Shown: piece by piece, positions 50,819 to 60,223 of the stretch
How the letters are laid out: every line of letters starts with the position of its first letter
Numbering within the stretch: the first letter of the stretch is position 1
Assembly: GCA_963713445.1 (NCBI GenBank)
Contig: CAVQMB010000004.1
Location: 1-64,000 of the forward strand
DNA from: CAVQMB01 sp963713445
Lineage (GTDB): Bacteria; Pseudomonadota; Gammaproteobacteria; Competibacterales; Competibacteraceae
Length of the DNA stretch: 64,000 nucleotides
Reading direction: 5' to 3'
Notes under the pieces: generated by a model
Told to the model about the DNA's origin: nothing
Database searches by the model: none
What the model saw: only the letters and a program-made list of their open reading frames with translations
Position numbers and translations under genes: made by a program

Positions 50819-52426
50819 ATGATTTCGCAAACGCTAGTCGAACTATCGCGTTGGCAGTTCGCCGCCACCGCGATGTACCATTTTTTGTTTGTGCCACTCA
50901 CCCTGGGCCTGTCGTTCATCCTGGCGATCATGGAGTCGGTCTACCTGATGAGCGGGCGGCAGGTCTACAAGGACATGACCAAATTCTGGGGCAAGCTGTT
51001 CGGTATCAACTTCGCCCTCGGGGTCGCCACCGGCCTGACCATGGAGTTCCAGTTTGGCACTAACTGGGCCTACTATTCGCACTATGTGGGCGATATTTTC
51101 GGCACCCCTCTGGCCATCGAAGGGCTGATGGCGTTTTTCCTCGAATCCACTTTCGTCGGCCTGATGTTTTTCGGCTGGGACCGGCTGACACGGGTCCAGC
51201 ACTTGGTCGTGACCTGGCTGGTGGCTATCGGCACCAACCTGTCGGCGCTGTGGATCCTGATTGCCAACGGCTGGATGCAGAACCCGGTCGGTACCCAGTT
51301 CAATTTCGAAACCATGCGCATGGAGATGACCAGCTTCAGCGAGGTGTTCTTCAACCCGGTGGCGCAGGTCAAGTTTGTACATACCGTATCGGCCGGTTAC
51401 GTGGTAGCCGCCACCTTCGTGCTGGCGATCAGTTCCTGGTATCTGCTGCGCGGTCGTGACGTAGCCTTCGCCAAGCGCTCATTCGCCATCGCGGCCGCTT
51501 TCGGTCTGGCCGGCACGCTGTCGGTCATCACCCTGGGCGACGAGTCGGGCTATACCTTGGGCGACGTACAAAAGGTCAAGCTGGCCGCGATCGAGGCAAT
51601 GTGGCACACCGAACCGCCACCGGCCTCATTCACCTTGTTCGGGTTCCCGGACAACAAGACCGAGACCACTAAAGACGCCATCCGCATACCCTGGCTGATG
51701 GGGTTGATCGCCACCCGGTCAGTCGATCAGAAGGTCACCGGCATCAGGGAATTAATTGCCGCGAGCCGTCAGCGCATCCGCAGCGGCCTGCTGGCCTATG
51801 CCGCGCTCGAAAAGAAACGGGATGGGACCGCCACCGCCGCGGACAAGAGCCAGTTCGATGCCCATAAGGCCGATCTCGGCTATGCCCTGCTGCTGAAGCG
51901 CTATCGGCCTGATATCCTCAACGCCACCGCCGCACAAATCGATCAGGCGGCGCGCGATACCATTCCCAAGGTCGCCCCGCTGTTCTGGACCTTCCGCTTC
52001 ATGGTCGGTATCGGCATGTGGCTGTTGCTGGTATTCGTCCTGGCATTTCTGTTCAGTGCGACCCGCACCGCGCATAAGAAACGCTGGCTGCAGCGCATGG
52101 CACTGTATAGCCTCCCGCTGCCCTGGCTGGCAGCAGAACTGGGCTGGTTTGTGGCCGAGTATGGCCGCCAGCCGTGGACTGTATCCGGCATGCTGCCCAC
52201 TTATCTGTCGGTGTCCAACCTCAGCGTCGGAGACGTAATCTTCAGTCTTAGCGGCTTCGTGGTCTTCTACACCGCGCTGTTCGTTGTCGAGATGTATCTC
52301 ATGATCAAGTACGCCCGACGTGGCCCCAGCAGCCTGGGCACTGGACGCTACTTCTTCGAGCGTAAGAACCAACCCAGCGGCGGCAGCACCGTGTTGGCCG
52401 GCCAGCCAATGAACAAAACCGAATGA
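50819..52426 (+). CDS. cydA: Cytochrome bd ubiquinol oxidase subunit I
   Basis: 535 residues, about nine membrane helices. CydA carries haems b558, b595 and d and the quinol site. The early His (YHFLFVPLTLG, H about 21), EFQFGTNW, EGLMAFFLESTFVGLMFFGW with the conserved Glu residues, and HTVSAGYVV with the b558 ligand region are present. The long periplasmic Q-loop (about 250-390) marks the E. coli-like long form. GRQPWTVSGMLPT is a family hallmark. Confidence 0.97.
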   Translation: MISQTLVELSRWQFAATAMYHFLFVPLTLGLSFILAIMESVYLMSGRQVYKDMTKFWGKLFGINFALGVATGLTMEFQFGTNWAYYSHYVGDIFGTPLAIEGLMAFFLESTFVGLMFFGWDRLTRVQHLVVTWLVAIGTNLSALWILIANGWMQNPVGTQFNFETMRMEMTSFSEVFFNPVAQVKFVHTVSAGYVVAATFVLAISSWYLLRGRDVAFAKRSFAIAAAFGLAGTLSVITLGDESGYTLGDVQKVKLAAIEAMWHTEPPPASFTLFGFPDNKTETTKDAIRIPWLMGLIATRSVDQKVTGIRELIAASRQRIRSGLLAYAALEKKRDGTATAADKSQFDAHKADLGYALLLKRYRPDILNATAAQIDQAARDTIPKVAPLFWTFRFMVGIGMWLLLVFVLAFLFSATRTAHKKRWLQRMALYSLPLPWLAAELGWFVAEYGRQPWTVSGMLPTYLSVSNLSVGDVIFSLSGFVVFYTALFVVEMYLMIKYARRGPSSLGTGRYFFERKNQPSGGSTVLAGQPMNKTE

Positions 52427-52435
52427 GGCACTGTC

Positions 52436-53599
52436 ATGGCTGAATTCTTCCATTTTCTGCTGAGTTACGAGACCCTCCGGGTGATCTGGTGGGTGTTCCT
52501 CGGTGTATTGTTGATAGGCTTCGCTGTGACCGATGGTTTCGACCTCGGCGTAGGCGCACTGCTCCCATTCGTCGGCCGTAGTGATAATGAGCGTCGTATC
52601 ATGTTGAACGTGGTCGGACCAACCTGGGAAGGTAACCAGGTCTGGTTCATATTGGGTGGCGGCGCCATCTTCGCCGCTTATCCGCCCGTTTACGCGACCG
52701 CTTTTTCCGGCTTCTTCATCGCGCTGATCCTGACGCTGTTCGCGCTGATCCTACGTCCCGTCGGGTTCGATTACCGCAGCAAGGTTGAGTCCCCGACCTG
52801 GCGCAACTTCTGGGACTGGGCGCTGTTCATCTCCGGCGCGGTGCCGGCGCTGATTTTCGGCGTTGCCTTCGGCAACCTGCTGCGAGGCGTGCCATTCAGC
52901 TTCGATCAGGATCTACGGATGACCTACGGCGGCACCTTTTTCGGCCTGCTGAATCCGTTCGCCTTGCTGGCCGGTGTGGTGTCGCTTAGCATGCTGATAA
53001 TGCACGGTGGCGTGCTGCTGCAACTGCGCACCGAGGGTGACATCAAGGCCCGGTCCGGGCGTGCTGCCCGCTGGGCGGCATTGGTGATGATCGTAGCCTT
53101 CGCCCTCGCCGGGTTGTGGGTGGCGTACGGCATCCAGGGTTATCAGGTCGTTGCCGGGACCTTGAGCCCGTCCGGCCCATCCAACCCGCTGCACAAACAG
53201 GTCACGGTCGCCGTCGGTGCGTGGCTGATCAATTACCGGCATTTCCCATGGATGATGACCGCTCCGGCACTGGCCTTTGGTGGTGCCCTGCTAACCCTGC
53301 TGCTGTCAGCGGTGAAACGCCCGGGGCTGGGCTTTATCACCAGCGCACTGGCCATTGCCGGGGTGATCCTGACCGCTGGATTTTCGATGTTCCCGTTCCT
53401 GATGCCGTCCAGCAGCGCCCCAAACAGCAGCCTGACGATGTGGGATGCCACGTCCAGCCATCTGACGCTCAAATGGATGTTCGGAGCCACGGTGGTCCTG
53501 CTGCCGATCGTGCTGGCGTATACCAGTTGGGCGTTCGCCAAGATGCGCGGACCCGTCAGCGCCGAACAGATCCGCAAGGATTCCGTCAGCTACTACTGA
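52436..53599 (+). CDS. cydB: Cytochrome bd ubiquinol oxidase subunit II
   Basis: 387 residues, eight to nine membrane helices. Signature regions: IWWVFLGVLLIGFAVTDGFD (15-34), LNVVGPTWEGNQVWFILGGG (about 57-76), FFGLLNPFALLAGVVSLSM and SLTMWDATSSHLTLKWMFG. It starts 9 bases after cydA. Confidence 0.97.
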   Translation: MAEFFHFLLSYETLRVIWWVFLGVLLIGFAVTDGFDLGVGALLPFVGRSDNERRIMLNVVGPTWEGNQVWFILGGGAIFAAYPPVYATAFSGFFIALILTLFALILRPVGFDYRSKVESPTWRNFWDWALFISGAVPALIFGVAFGNLLRGVPFSFDQDLRMTYGGTFFGLLNPFALLAGVVSLSMLIMHGGVLLQLRTEGDIKARSGRAARWAALVMIVAFALAGLWVAYGIQGYQVVAGTLSPSGPSNPLHKQVTVAVGAWLINYRHFPWMMTAPALAFGGALLTLLLSAVKRPGLGFITSALAIAGVILTAGFSMFPFLMPSSSAPNSSLTMWDATSSHLTLKWMFGATVVLLPIVLAYTSWAFAKMRGPVSAEQIRKDSVSYY

Positions 53600-53611
53600 G
53601 GAGACGTTGCG

Positions 53612-53725
53612 ATGTGGTATTTTGCCTGGATTCTCGGTGTCCTGCTGGCCTGCGCCTTTGGCATCGTCAATGCGCTGTGGTTGGAACTCAGAGGTTTCGA
53701 GGGAGGTGAGGATGACGAAGATTAA
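53612..53725 (+). CDS. cydX: Cytochrome bd small subunit CydX
   Basis: 37 residues, too short for most gene finders: MWYFAWILGVLLACAFGIVN then ALWLELRGFEGGEDDED. The MWYFAWILG start, single membrane helix and acidic tail are diagnostic of CydX, which stabilises the haems of the oxidase. A GAGGAGA ribosome site precedes it. The gene lies 12 bases after cydB and its stop overlaps the convergent cydC stop by 4 bases. Confidence 0.95.
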   Translation: MWYFAWILGVLLACAFGIVNALWLELRGFEGGEDDED

Positions 53726-55479
53726 GCACGCGGCGGCGTCGGCGGGTCTCGCCTGAAGCTCGCCTGGAGCGTCGCATACCGCTCGCCAAGCTCAAGCAGG
53801 GCAGCATGACTGCCCTGCTCCACAATATGGCCCTCCTCCAGTACAACGATCCGGTCGAACCGCTCAAGTCCAGCCAACCGGTGTCCGATCAGCATGACCG
53901 TATGGCCGGCCAGACTTTTTTCCAAGGTCCGCATCACTACCCGCTCAGTAACCGCATCGAGGCTTTCTGCCGGCTCGTCCAGTATTACCACCGGCGCCGG
54001 CCGCAGTAGCAGACGGGCCAGGGCCAGGCGCCGCGCCTGCCCGCCGGAGAGCTGGGTGCCGAACTCGCCGCAGAAGCTGTCCAACCCTTGCGGCAAATGC
54101 TCGACCACCGCCGCCAGCTCCACCGCCGCCAGCACGGCCCAGAGCTCGCCCTCCGCGGCCTCCGGTTTCGCCAGCAGCAGGTTGTCGCGAATACTGGTGT
54201 TGAAGATATGGGGCCGTTGCGGCAACAGACTCACCTGCCGTCGCAGTTCAGCCTCGGGCAGTTCGGTGAGAGCGACCCCACCCAGCGCGATGCATCCTTG
54301 GTCGGGATCGAAGAAGCGAACCAGCAAGGCCGCCAGAGTCGACTTTCCAGCCCCGCTCGGCCCCAACAGCGCAATGCGCTCACCGTCGCTGATGCGCAGG
54401 CTGACGTCGCGCAACAACGGCCGATCACTGTACCCGAAGCTGACGTGATCCAGCACCACCGCCGCGTCCCGCGGCCGCCGGGTGGTGCTCGCCGTAAACC
54501 AGACTGCCGGCTCCCCGTCAGTGATTTCACGCAGCCGGCGGGCAGCACCCAGGGTCTGGCCCAAGTATTGGTACGCTGATGCCAGCGGCAACACGGCCTC
54601 AAACACCGATAGCAGACAGAATACCGCCAGCGCCAGGCCGGCACCGCTGAGGCTGTGATTCGCCAGCGCCCCCAGACCGACGTAAAGCAACGCCATTAAG
54701 CTGAGGCCATTGACCAGCACCATGGCGGAGCTACCCAGGCCGCTAAGCAAGCTCATCCTCCGCTGGGCCGCCAGCAGGGCATCCTGGGTCTCGCCGACGC
54801 CCGCCAGGTGCCACTCACGCGCGCCACTGGCGGTTAGTTCGGCCAGTCCCTGGACATGGTCGACCGCGCGGGCCCGGAGCTCAGCACTATGCCGATTGAG
54901 CGCGCCGCCGGCCGAACGTCCCAATCGGGCCAGACCGACCGGCAGCACCATACCGGCCAGCACCAACGCCAGCAACACGATGATCGCCAGCGCCGGGCGG
55001 TACCACCACAGCAACAGCGTCACCAGCAGACTCACCAACAGCGCGTTGATGGTCGGGGTCAGCAAGCGCAGGTAGAGATTGTCCAGCGCCTCGATGTCAG
55101 CTACCGCCCGGCCCAGCAAATCGCCACCGCGATAGTCCGCGAGCCGCGCCGGCGCCAACGGCGCCAGCCGCCGGAAGAACCAGACCCGCAATGCCGCCAG
55201 TAAACGCAAAGTCGCCTCATGACCGACCAGGCGCTCACCGTAGCGCCCTGCCGTGCGCGCCAACGCGCAAAAGCGCACCAGCGCGCCAGGTCGAAACACG
55301 TCAAACAGGGCGGCACTGGCACTGCCAAGTCCTGCCACCGCCGCCGCGGTAATAAACCAGCCTGCCAGCGTGAGCAGGCCGATTGCCGCCAACAGCGTAA
55401 TAAGACCCAGCAACGACGATAATGCCAGCCAGCGCCATTCTCCGGCCGCCAGCCGGAGAAACGGTCGCAGGGCATTCAT
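53722..55479 (-). CDS. cydC: Thiol reductant ABC exporter subunit CydC
   Basis: 585 residues: an N-terminal six-helix transmembrane domain (about 1-310) fused to an ATPase domain. Opening LRPFLRLAAGEWRWLALSSL, GWFITAAAVAGL and RYGERLVGHEATLRLLA are typical of CydC. Walker A GPSGAGKST, signature LSGGQARRLALARLLL and Walker B VVILDEPAESLD are intact. CydDC exports glutathione and cysteine and is required for bd oxidase assembly, which explains its place beside cydABX. Its start overlaps the cydD stop by 4 bases. Confidence 0.96.
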   Translation of the reverse strand: MNALRPFLRLAAGEWRWLALSSLLGLITLLAAIGLLTLAGWFITAAAVAGLGSASAALFDVFRPGALVRFCALARTAGRYGERLVGHEATLRLLAALRVWFFRRLAPLAPARLADYRGGDLLGRAVADIEALDNLYLRLLTPTINALLVSLLVTLLLWWYRPALAIIVLLALVLAGMVLPVGLARLGRSAGGALNRHSAELRARAVDHVQGLAELTASGAREWHLAGVGETQDALLAAQRRMSLLSGLGSSAMVLVNGLSLMALLYVGLGALANHSLSGAGLALAVFCLLSVFEAVLPLASAYQYLGQTLGAARRLREITDGEPAVWFTASTTRRPRDAAVVLDHVSFGYSDRPLLRDVSLRISDGERIALLGPSGAGKSTLAALLVRFFDPDQGCIALGGVALTELPEAELRRQVSLLPQRPHIFNTSIRDNLLLAKPEAAEGELWAVLAAVELAAVVEHLPQGLDSFCGEFGTQLSGGQARRLALARLLLRPAPVVILDEPAESLDAVTERVVMRTLEKSLAGHTVMLIGHRLAGLERFDRIVVLEEGHIVEQGSHAALLELGERYATLQASFRRDPPTPPRA

Positions 55480-57281
55480 TCGAGCCCCCGGAACTGGCGG
55501 TACAGGCGGCGGTAATAGCCATCCAGTGCCAGCAGCTCGGCCTGACTGCCCTGTTCGACGATGCGTCCGCGGCTCAGCACCAGGATGCGGTCGGCCCGAT
55601 CCAGGCCGGTCAGACGATGGCTTAACATCAACAGCGTCCGCCGGCCGCTCAGATCATCCAGCGTCTCCAGTATCGCCTGTTCGCTGCTGCCGTCCAGGCT
55701 GGCGGTGACCTCATCCAGTAACAACAATGGGGCGTCGCGCAGCAGCGCCCGCGCCAGCGCCACGCGCTGGGCCTGACCACCGGACAGACGCAGGCCGCGC
55801 TCACCGACGGGTGTATCCAGACCTGCGGGCAATTCACGGGCGAATGCCCATACTTGCGCCTGGCGGGCGACCCGCTCAATCTCCTCGGCACTAGCCCCGA
55901 TCCGGCCGACGCGGATATTGTCACGGATGCTGCCATGAAACAGCATGGGGTTTTGTCCCAGCCAGGCCAGATGCCGCAGCCAAGTTTCCTGATCCAACTC
56001 GGCCAGATCCAGACCATTGACCACAATGCGACCCGCACTGGGTGCGGCGAAACCCAGCAGCAGGTTGAACAGCGAGCTTTTGCCGGCGCCACTGGGCCCG
56101 ACCACAGCGATCCGCTGGCCTGGCTCGATCGCAAAGCTGACCGCATCGAGCGCCGGCGCAGCGCGACCTTCATATGCCAGGCTGACATTCTCGAATTGAA
56201 GCCCGATGCGGTCGGGCGACGGCAATACCTGAACCGAACCGGCCCGTTCCGGCAATGGCAACGCCAGCAGAGACTGAATGGCCTCAGCGGCGCCGAGCGC
56301 CTGAGCACGATCGTGATAGTGGTTACCCAGGAGGCGGAGCGGCTGATAGAACTCCGGTGTCAGCAACAGGATAAACAGCGCCGTCCCCAGGGTCAGCGGC
56401 GTGGAGTAGTGACCGAAATCCAGCCGCCCGAGCAGACTCAGGCCGAGATAGACCGCCACCAGGGCGATCGACACAGAAGCAAAAAACTCCAGCACGGTCG
56501 AAGACAGGAAAGCAATCCGCAGCACCTTTATGGTGGTCCTCCGGTAGGCGTCTGTGGTGACCTCGATGGCTTCGGCTGCGGTTGCCGCTCTATTGAATAG
56601 CTTCAGCGTTACCAGCCCCTGCAACTGATCGAGGAAGTGACCACCGAAACGGGCCAGCGCCTGAAACTGGCTCTGACTGGCAGCTTCGGCACTCTTTCCC
56701 ACCAGTACCATGAACACCGGGATCAACGGTCCGGTCACCAGGAGTATCACCGCAGCAACCCAGCTGAAGGGCAGAATCGTGACAACCAGAACAAACGGAA
56801 TCAGGCCCGCGAGCACCTGTTGCGGAAGATAGTGCGCAAAATAGCCATCCAGTGCTTCGACGCGGTCAAGAGCGCTGGTGGCCAATGCCCCACCTTGCTG
56901 ACCACGGACGTACATCGGCCCCAGTTGAGCCAAGTGCGCAAGTAATGCGAGGCGTACTCGCGAGCGAACCCGTGCCGAAGCCCGGAACGACACCCGAGTG
57001 CGCCACCCCACCAACACGGCGCGGAGCACCACCAGCGGCAACAGACTCATCAGCAGAGGCAATAGTGTCGGCCGCGGTGCTCCGACGATCACGGCACGCT
57101 GCACTACTGCCGCCAGCACTGCCGCCTGTCCCACTAAGAGCAACGTTTCGGTCAAACCCAGAACGATAGCCAAGCGGGTAAGGCGTCGCACCTGGACCGC
57201 CTGCCGACGTAGCCAACGATCCGCCTCCGCTTCTGGCTTCCGAGTGCTCACTGTGGCCTTCGCCCTACCAAGCGGCGGCAC
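55476..57281 (-). CDS. cydD: Thiol reductant ABC exporter subunit CydD
   Basis: 601 residues, same architecture as CydC. WLRRQAVQVRRLTRLAIVLG opens the transmembrane domain; ATPase motifs are GPSGAGKSSLFNLLLGF, LSGGQAQRVALARALLRD and LLLLDEVTASLDG. RGQQGGALATSALDRVEALDGYF is typical of CydD. First gene of cydDC; divergent from the pseudo-receiver gene. Confidence 0.96.
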   Translation of the reverse strand: MPPLGRAKATVSTRKPEAEADRWLRRQAVQVRRLTRLAIVLGLTETLLLVGQAAVLAAVVQRAVIVGAPRPTLLPLLMSLLPLVVLRAVLVGWRTRVSFRASARVRSRVRLALLAHLAQLGPMYVRGQQGGALATSALDRVEALDGYFAHYLPQQVLAGLIPFVLVVTILPFSWVAAVILLVTGPLIPVFMVLVGKSAEAASQSQFQALARFGGHFLDQLQGLVTLKLFNRAATAAEAIEVTTDAYRRTTIKVLRIAFLSSTVLEFFASVSIALVAVYLGLSLLGRLDFGHYSTPLTLGTALFILLLTPEFYQPLRLLGNHYHDRAQALGAAEAIQSLLALPLPERAGSVQVLPSPDRIGLQFENVSLAYEGRAAPALDAVSFAIEPGQRIAVVGPSGAGKSSLFNLLLGFAAPSAGRIVVNGLDLAELDQETWLRHLAWLGQNPMLFHGSIRDNIRVGRIGASAEEIERVARQAQVWAFARELPAGLDTPVGERGLRLSGGQAQRVALARALLRDAPLLLLDEVTASLDGSSEQAILETLDDLSGRRTLLMLSHRLTGLDRADRILVLSRGRIVEQGSQAELLALDGYYRRLYRQFRGLE

Positions 57282-57389
57282 TCAGTGGGCAAACCGGGTA
57301 CACTGACTACCATCACCATGGCGGACACAAAATGTACTCCGCAACCTGTAACGATCAACCGTTTCCGTCGAAAAATCAAAGCAACAGGC

Positions 57390-58508
57390 ATGGATATCAA
57401 CCGAATCGTCATTGTCGCCGAATCCAGCGAACTAGAAACGCTGCTTGCAGCCCACGACCTTCAGGTCGTGTGGGCCGGCCCCGCCACCGATGCGCCCGGA
57501 CCGCTGCGATCCCAACACCCCGATGCGGTGTTTATCGACATGGGAACACGTGGCCTGGACCGTGCCACGCTCAATGCCATCAATGAGCAGGCCGGCCGCC
57601 GGATCATACTGTGTGGCCCTGCGGCAACAGAAGACAGTAGTGGCATCGAACCTCTGGCGACCCTGACCGCGCCCTATTCCGAGCAAAAAATTGCCGCCCT
57701 ACTGGCTCGCCTGCATCAGACAGCCGAACCCGTCGATCCGGAAACCGACCTCAGCCTGTCCGCGTTGGATCTCCCCTCCCTGGGGACGGAACCGCTTGAA
57801 GATCACCACGACACGAACCCATCGCAGACCGGCGATCTTCCGGATCCGGCGCACTTGACGCCCGAACTGGAGCCGTTGACATTGGATGGTCATGAAAATG
57901 GCGACTCCGTGCAACAACCGTTGTCAGAGCCGGCCACAGACAGCACTGAGGCACGGGATTCAGACGAGGGGAATTCGTTGTCTCTGCCGCCGCTCGACTT
58001 GCACATTGACGGCCCGCCACAAGCCACCGCCGACGCTGAGGGGACGACAGCGACCGCGGTCAGCGGTGCGATGGAGAGGACCGCGATCGAGTCCATAGCC
58101 CGTACTACTGCGGAAGCAGCTGTGGAGAAGGCGGCGCTACTGATCCTCCATGCAGCCCGCAACACCTGCACGGAAATCGCCGAATCCACAGCCCACAAAA
58201 TCGCTGTACAGCGAACAGCGGATAAGACACAGACTGCCGACGACACGGTGCTGCGCAAAGCATTCGATGAGCTGCTGAACAGTGCCAGATTCGAACAGCG
58301 TCTGAGCGAAACCGTTGAGCGCTCCGTACTGCCGGTAGTGGAAGAACGTGCTCAGGTCGTGATCCAACAGGCGCTGCGCGATCTTGATGCTGAACAGGCC
58401 ATCAGGAAGACTCTGGCCCGGCGTACCCGCGTCGCTCTCGGGCTCGCGGTGATCGCCCTGCTGCTTTCGCTGGGCGCGGTCGGCGCCGTGCTGGCGTGGT
58501 TACTCTGA
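57390..58508 (+). CDS. Tail-anchored pseudo-receiver protein of unknown function
   Basis: 372 residues from the ATG at 57390; the frame is open to 57285 but that would crowd the cydD promoter and adds no recognisable sequence. Residues 1-110 look like a response-regulator receiver fold: INRIVIVAESSELETLLAAH, then HPDAVFIDMGTRGLD with a possible phospho-acceptor D50. The N-terminal acidic pair and the switch Lys-Pro are missing (AESSE and TAPYSE instead), so phosphorylation is doubtful. Residues 115-240 are acidic and disordered. Residues 245-345 are helical (AIESIARTTAEAAVEKAALL, VLRKAFDELLNSARFEQRL). A single C-terminal helix (VALGLAVIALLLSLGAVGAV) anchors it in the membrane. No known family comes to mind. 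Confidence 0.75.
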   Translation: MDINRIVIVAESSELETLLAAHDLQVVWAGPATDAPGPLRSQHPDAVFIDMGTRGLDRATLNAINEQAGRRIILCGPAATEDSSGIEPLATLTAPYSEQKIAALLARLHQTAEPVDPETDLSLSALDLPSLGTEPLEDHHDTNPSQTGDLPDPAHLTPELEPLTLDGHENGDSVQQPLSEPATDSTEARDSDEGNSLSLPPLDLHIDGPPQATADAEGTTATAVSGAMERTAIESIARTTAEAAVEKAALLILHAARNTCTEIAESTAHKIAVQRTADKTQTADDTVLRKAFDELLNSARFEQRLSETVERSVLPVVEERAQVVIQQALRDLDAEQAIRKTLARRTRVALGLAVIALLLSLGAVGAVLAWLL

Positions 58509-58573
58509 TGTCATCGCGCTGGCCCGCATGGCCTGAATTGGTTCGGGCCAGCGCCGCTTAATTCACCAGCGGT

Positions 58574-59212
58574 TCACTTCTGGTGATTGTAAGGCACGTA
58601 ATGCAGGCCAGGTTGCTGGCTGGCGAAGTAAGCAGCCAGATTGGTGATGTCCTGATCACTGAGCCCAGCGGCGATCCCATTCATAATCGCCTGCACACGG
58701 TCCTTTGACCGATAAGCCTTTAGCGCTCGAATCAGGTAGTCTTGGTACTGGCCTGCCAGACGCGGGAAATTGGGTGCGGCTGGCTTCTGCCCTTTGGCAC
58801 CGTGACACGCGGCACAGCCAACCTGCTGCATTTTTTGCTTGCCGGCGGCAATATCACCACTGATCGGCGTATCTTCGGTCTGCTTCAGTTCAAAGCTGGA
58901 GACGAACGCCGCGATATCGGTCATCTGCTTTGTCGTCAGCGAAGCTGCGTTTGCGTGCATGGTCGGCGGTTGCTTGCGCGAGCCGTTCTTATACGCCGTC
59001 AGAGCAGCGACAATGTAGTTGGGCTGCTGCCCTGCCAGGCGCGGCACGTGATAATGCGGATAAGCGAATTCGTAACCGGGTACCGAGTGGCAGCCTGAGC
59101 AGAGATAGAAATCATTCTTGCCCGCCGCCGGGTCGCCAGCGGCATAAGCATTGCTCAACAGCACCCAGCACCCACATGCGAAGATTATTTTGCACAGCGT
59201 ATGAATTCTCAT
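58574..59212 (-). CDS. Periplasmic dihaem cytochrome c (c4-like)
   Basis: 212 residues. Signal peptide (IHTLCKIIFACGCWVLLSNAYA) and two class I cytochrome c domains, with haem sites CSGCH (about 38-42) and CAACH (about 133-137). Axial Met candidates lie in PTMHANAASLT and AIMNGIAAGLS. The pairs RLAGQQPNYIVAALTAYKNG and RLAGQYQDYLIRALKAYRSK are the repeated c4/c553 signature. It probably carries electrons between the bc1 complex and terminal oxidases. Confidence 0.93.
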   Translation of the reverse strand: MRIHTLCKIIFACGCWVLLSNAYAAGDPAAGKNDFYLCSGCHSVPGYEFAYPHYHVPRLAGQQPNYIVAALTAYKNGSRKQPPTMHANAASLTTKQMTDIAAFVSSFELKQTEDTPISGDIAAGKQKMQQVGCAACHGAKGQKPAAPNFPRLAGQYQDYLIRALKAYRSKDRVQAIMNGIAAGLSDQDITNLAAYFASQQPGLHYVPYNHQK

Positions 59213-59351
59213 GAAGCGCTCTTATCCTTTGGTTGGTACTCAACCCAACCCCGGCGGCAGATCCCCCATGACCGCAAACAGGGTAGCGACGGGACAATTA
59301 AACCGGGGTATTGTACAGGCGCGGTGCGATTGCGCAAATTGTCTTCCGACG

Positions 59352-60209
59352 TCAATCCGAACCGGCAGTTCCCCCTAACAACGGTTGGTACCCCTGGCGG
59401 TAGCAGAGATATTCAGGCTGCCATCCAGCGGACCGGAGCCGGGCATTGCGACAGCGTTTGTTGCTACGCGGCCGATGCGATCCGCCACCGGCACGCTCCG
59501 CAGGAACGCTGACGCCCAACTGCCGTGCCAGCCAGCGCATGACCTCGCATTGCAGGGTCGGTTCGTCATCAACACCCAGATACAGTGGTGCGGGAGCCGC
59601 CAGCGTGAGCACATACGCCAGGGCCCCCGCACAGTCATCACGGTGAATACGGTTGGTGTAGAGCCCAGGCTCGCAGGTGGCCTGACCACTACGCAGCTGG
59701 TCGATAAGCCGGGTCCGGCCGGGACCGTAAATCCCACCGAAGCGGACGACGGTCGCCGGGTGCGGACTGTCCCAAACCTGCTGCTCGCCGGCGCGCAGAC
59801 AATCGGCGGCGAAACCATGCGCGTTGGCCGGCGAATCCTCATCCACCCATGCGCCATCTTGCTGCCCATAAACCGACGTACTCGATACCAGCAATAGACG
59901 TCGCAACCCCTGTCTCCGACTGCCAAGAACCGCCAGTAGATTGGCGACTCCGTCAACATAAGCAGCCCGATACAATTCCGGTCGATAACCGCCTGCCGCG
60001 GCCGAATACACCACGACATCCACGCCATCCGGCAATGCGGCGAGACTGGCAGTATCGGTCAGATCCGCGGCCAGCGGCCGCAGCGCAGCCGGCAACCCAT
60101 CCGGATTGCGCCGCAGTCCCCAAACTTCATGGCCGGCCGCAGTAAGACGCAGCCCCACTCTGGTACCAACATCACCACAACCCGCGATTACAATGCGCGC
60201 CATCATCAC
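59352..60209 (-). CDS. NAD(P)-dependent epimerase/dehydratase-like protein (YeeZ-like SDR)
   Basis: 285 residues. Rossmann fold with an N-terminal dinucleotide loop IVIAGCGDVGTRVGLRLTAA (6-25). VVYSAAAGG, LVSSTSVYGQQDGAWVDE (Ser and Tyr-like active region) and VVRFGGIYGPGR are extended-SDR features. Substrate unknown. It is divergent from mutY, with only 14 bases between the starts. Confidence 0.88.
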   Translation of the reverse strand: MMMARIVIAGCGDVGTRVGLRLTAAGHEVWGLRRNPDGLPAALRPLAADLTDTASLAALPDGVDVVVYSAAAGGYRPELYRAAYVDGVANLLAVLGSRRQGLRRLLLVSSTSVYGQQDGAWVDEDSPANAHGFAADCLRAGEQQVWDSPHPATVVRFGGIYGPGRTRLIDQLRSGQATCEPGLYTNRIHRDDCAGALAYVLTLAAPAPLYLGVDDEPTLQCEVMRWLARQLGVSVPAERAGGGSHRPRSNKRCRNARLRSAGWQPEYLCYRQGYQPLLGGTAGSD

Positions 60210-60223
60210 CTCGACGTAGCGTT

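Noticed and set aside
53722..57281. A toxin- or peptide-export ABC pair
   Set aside because: Order and motifs fit CydC and CydD, and the genes are directly convergent with cydABX.
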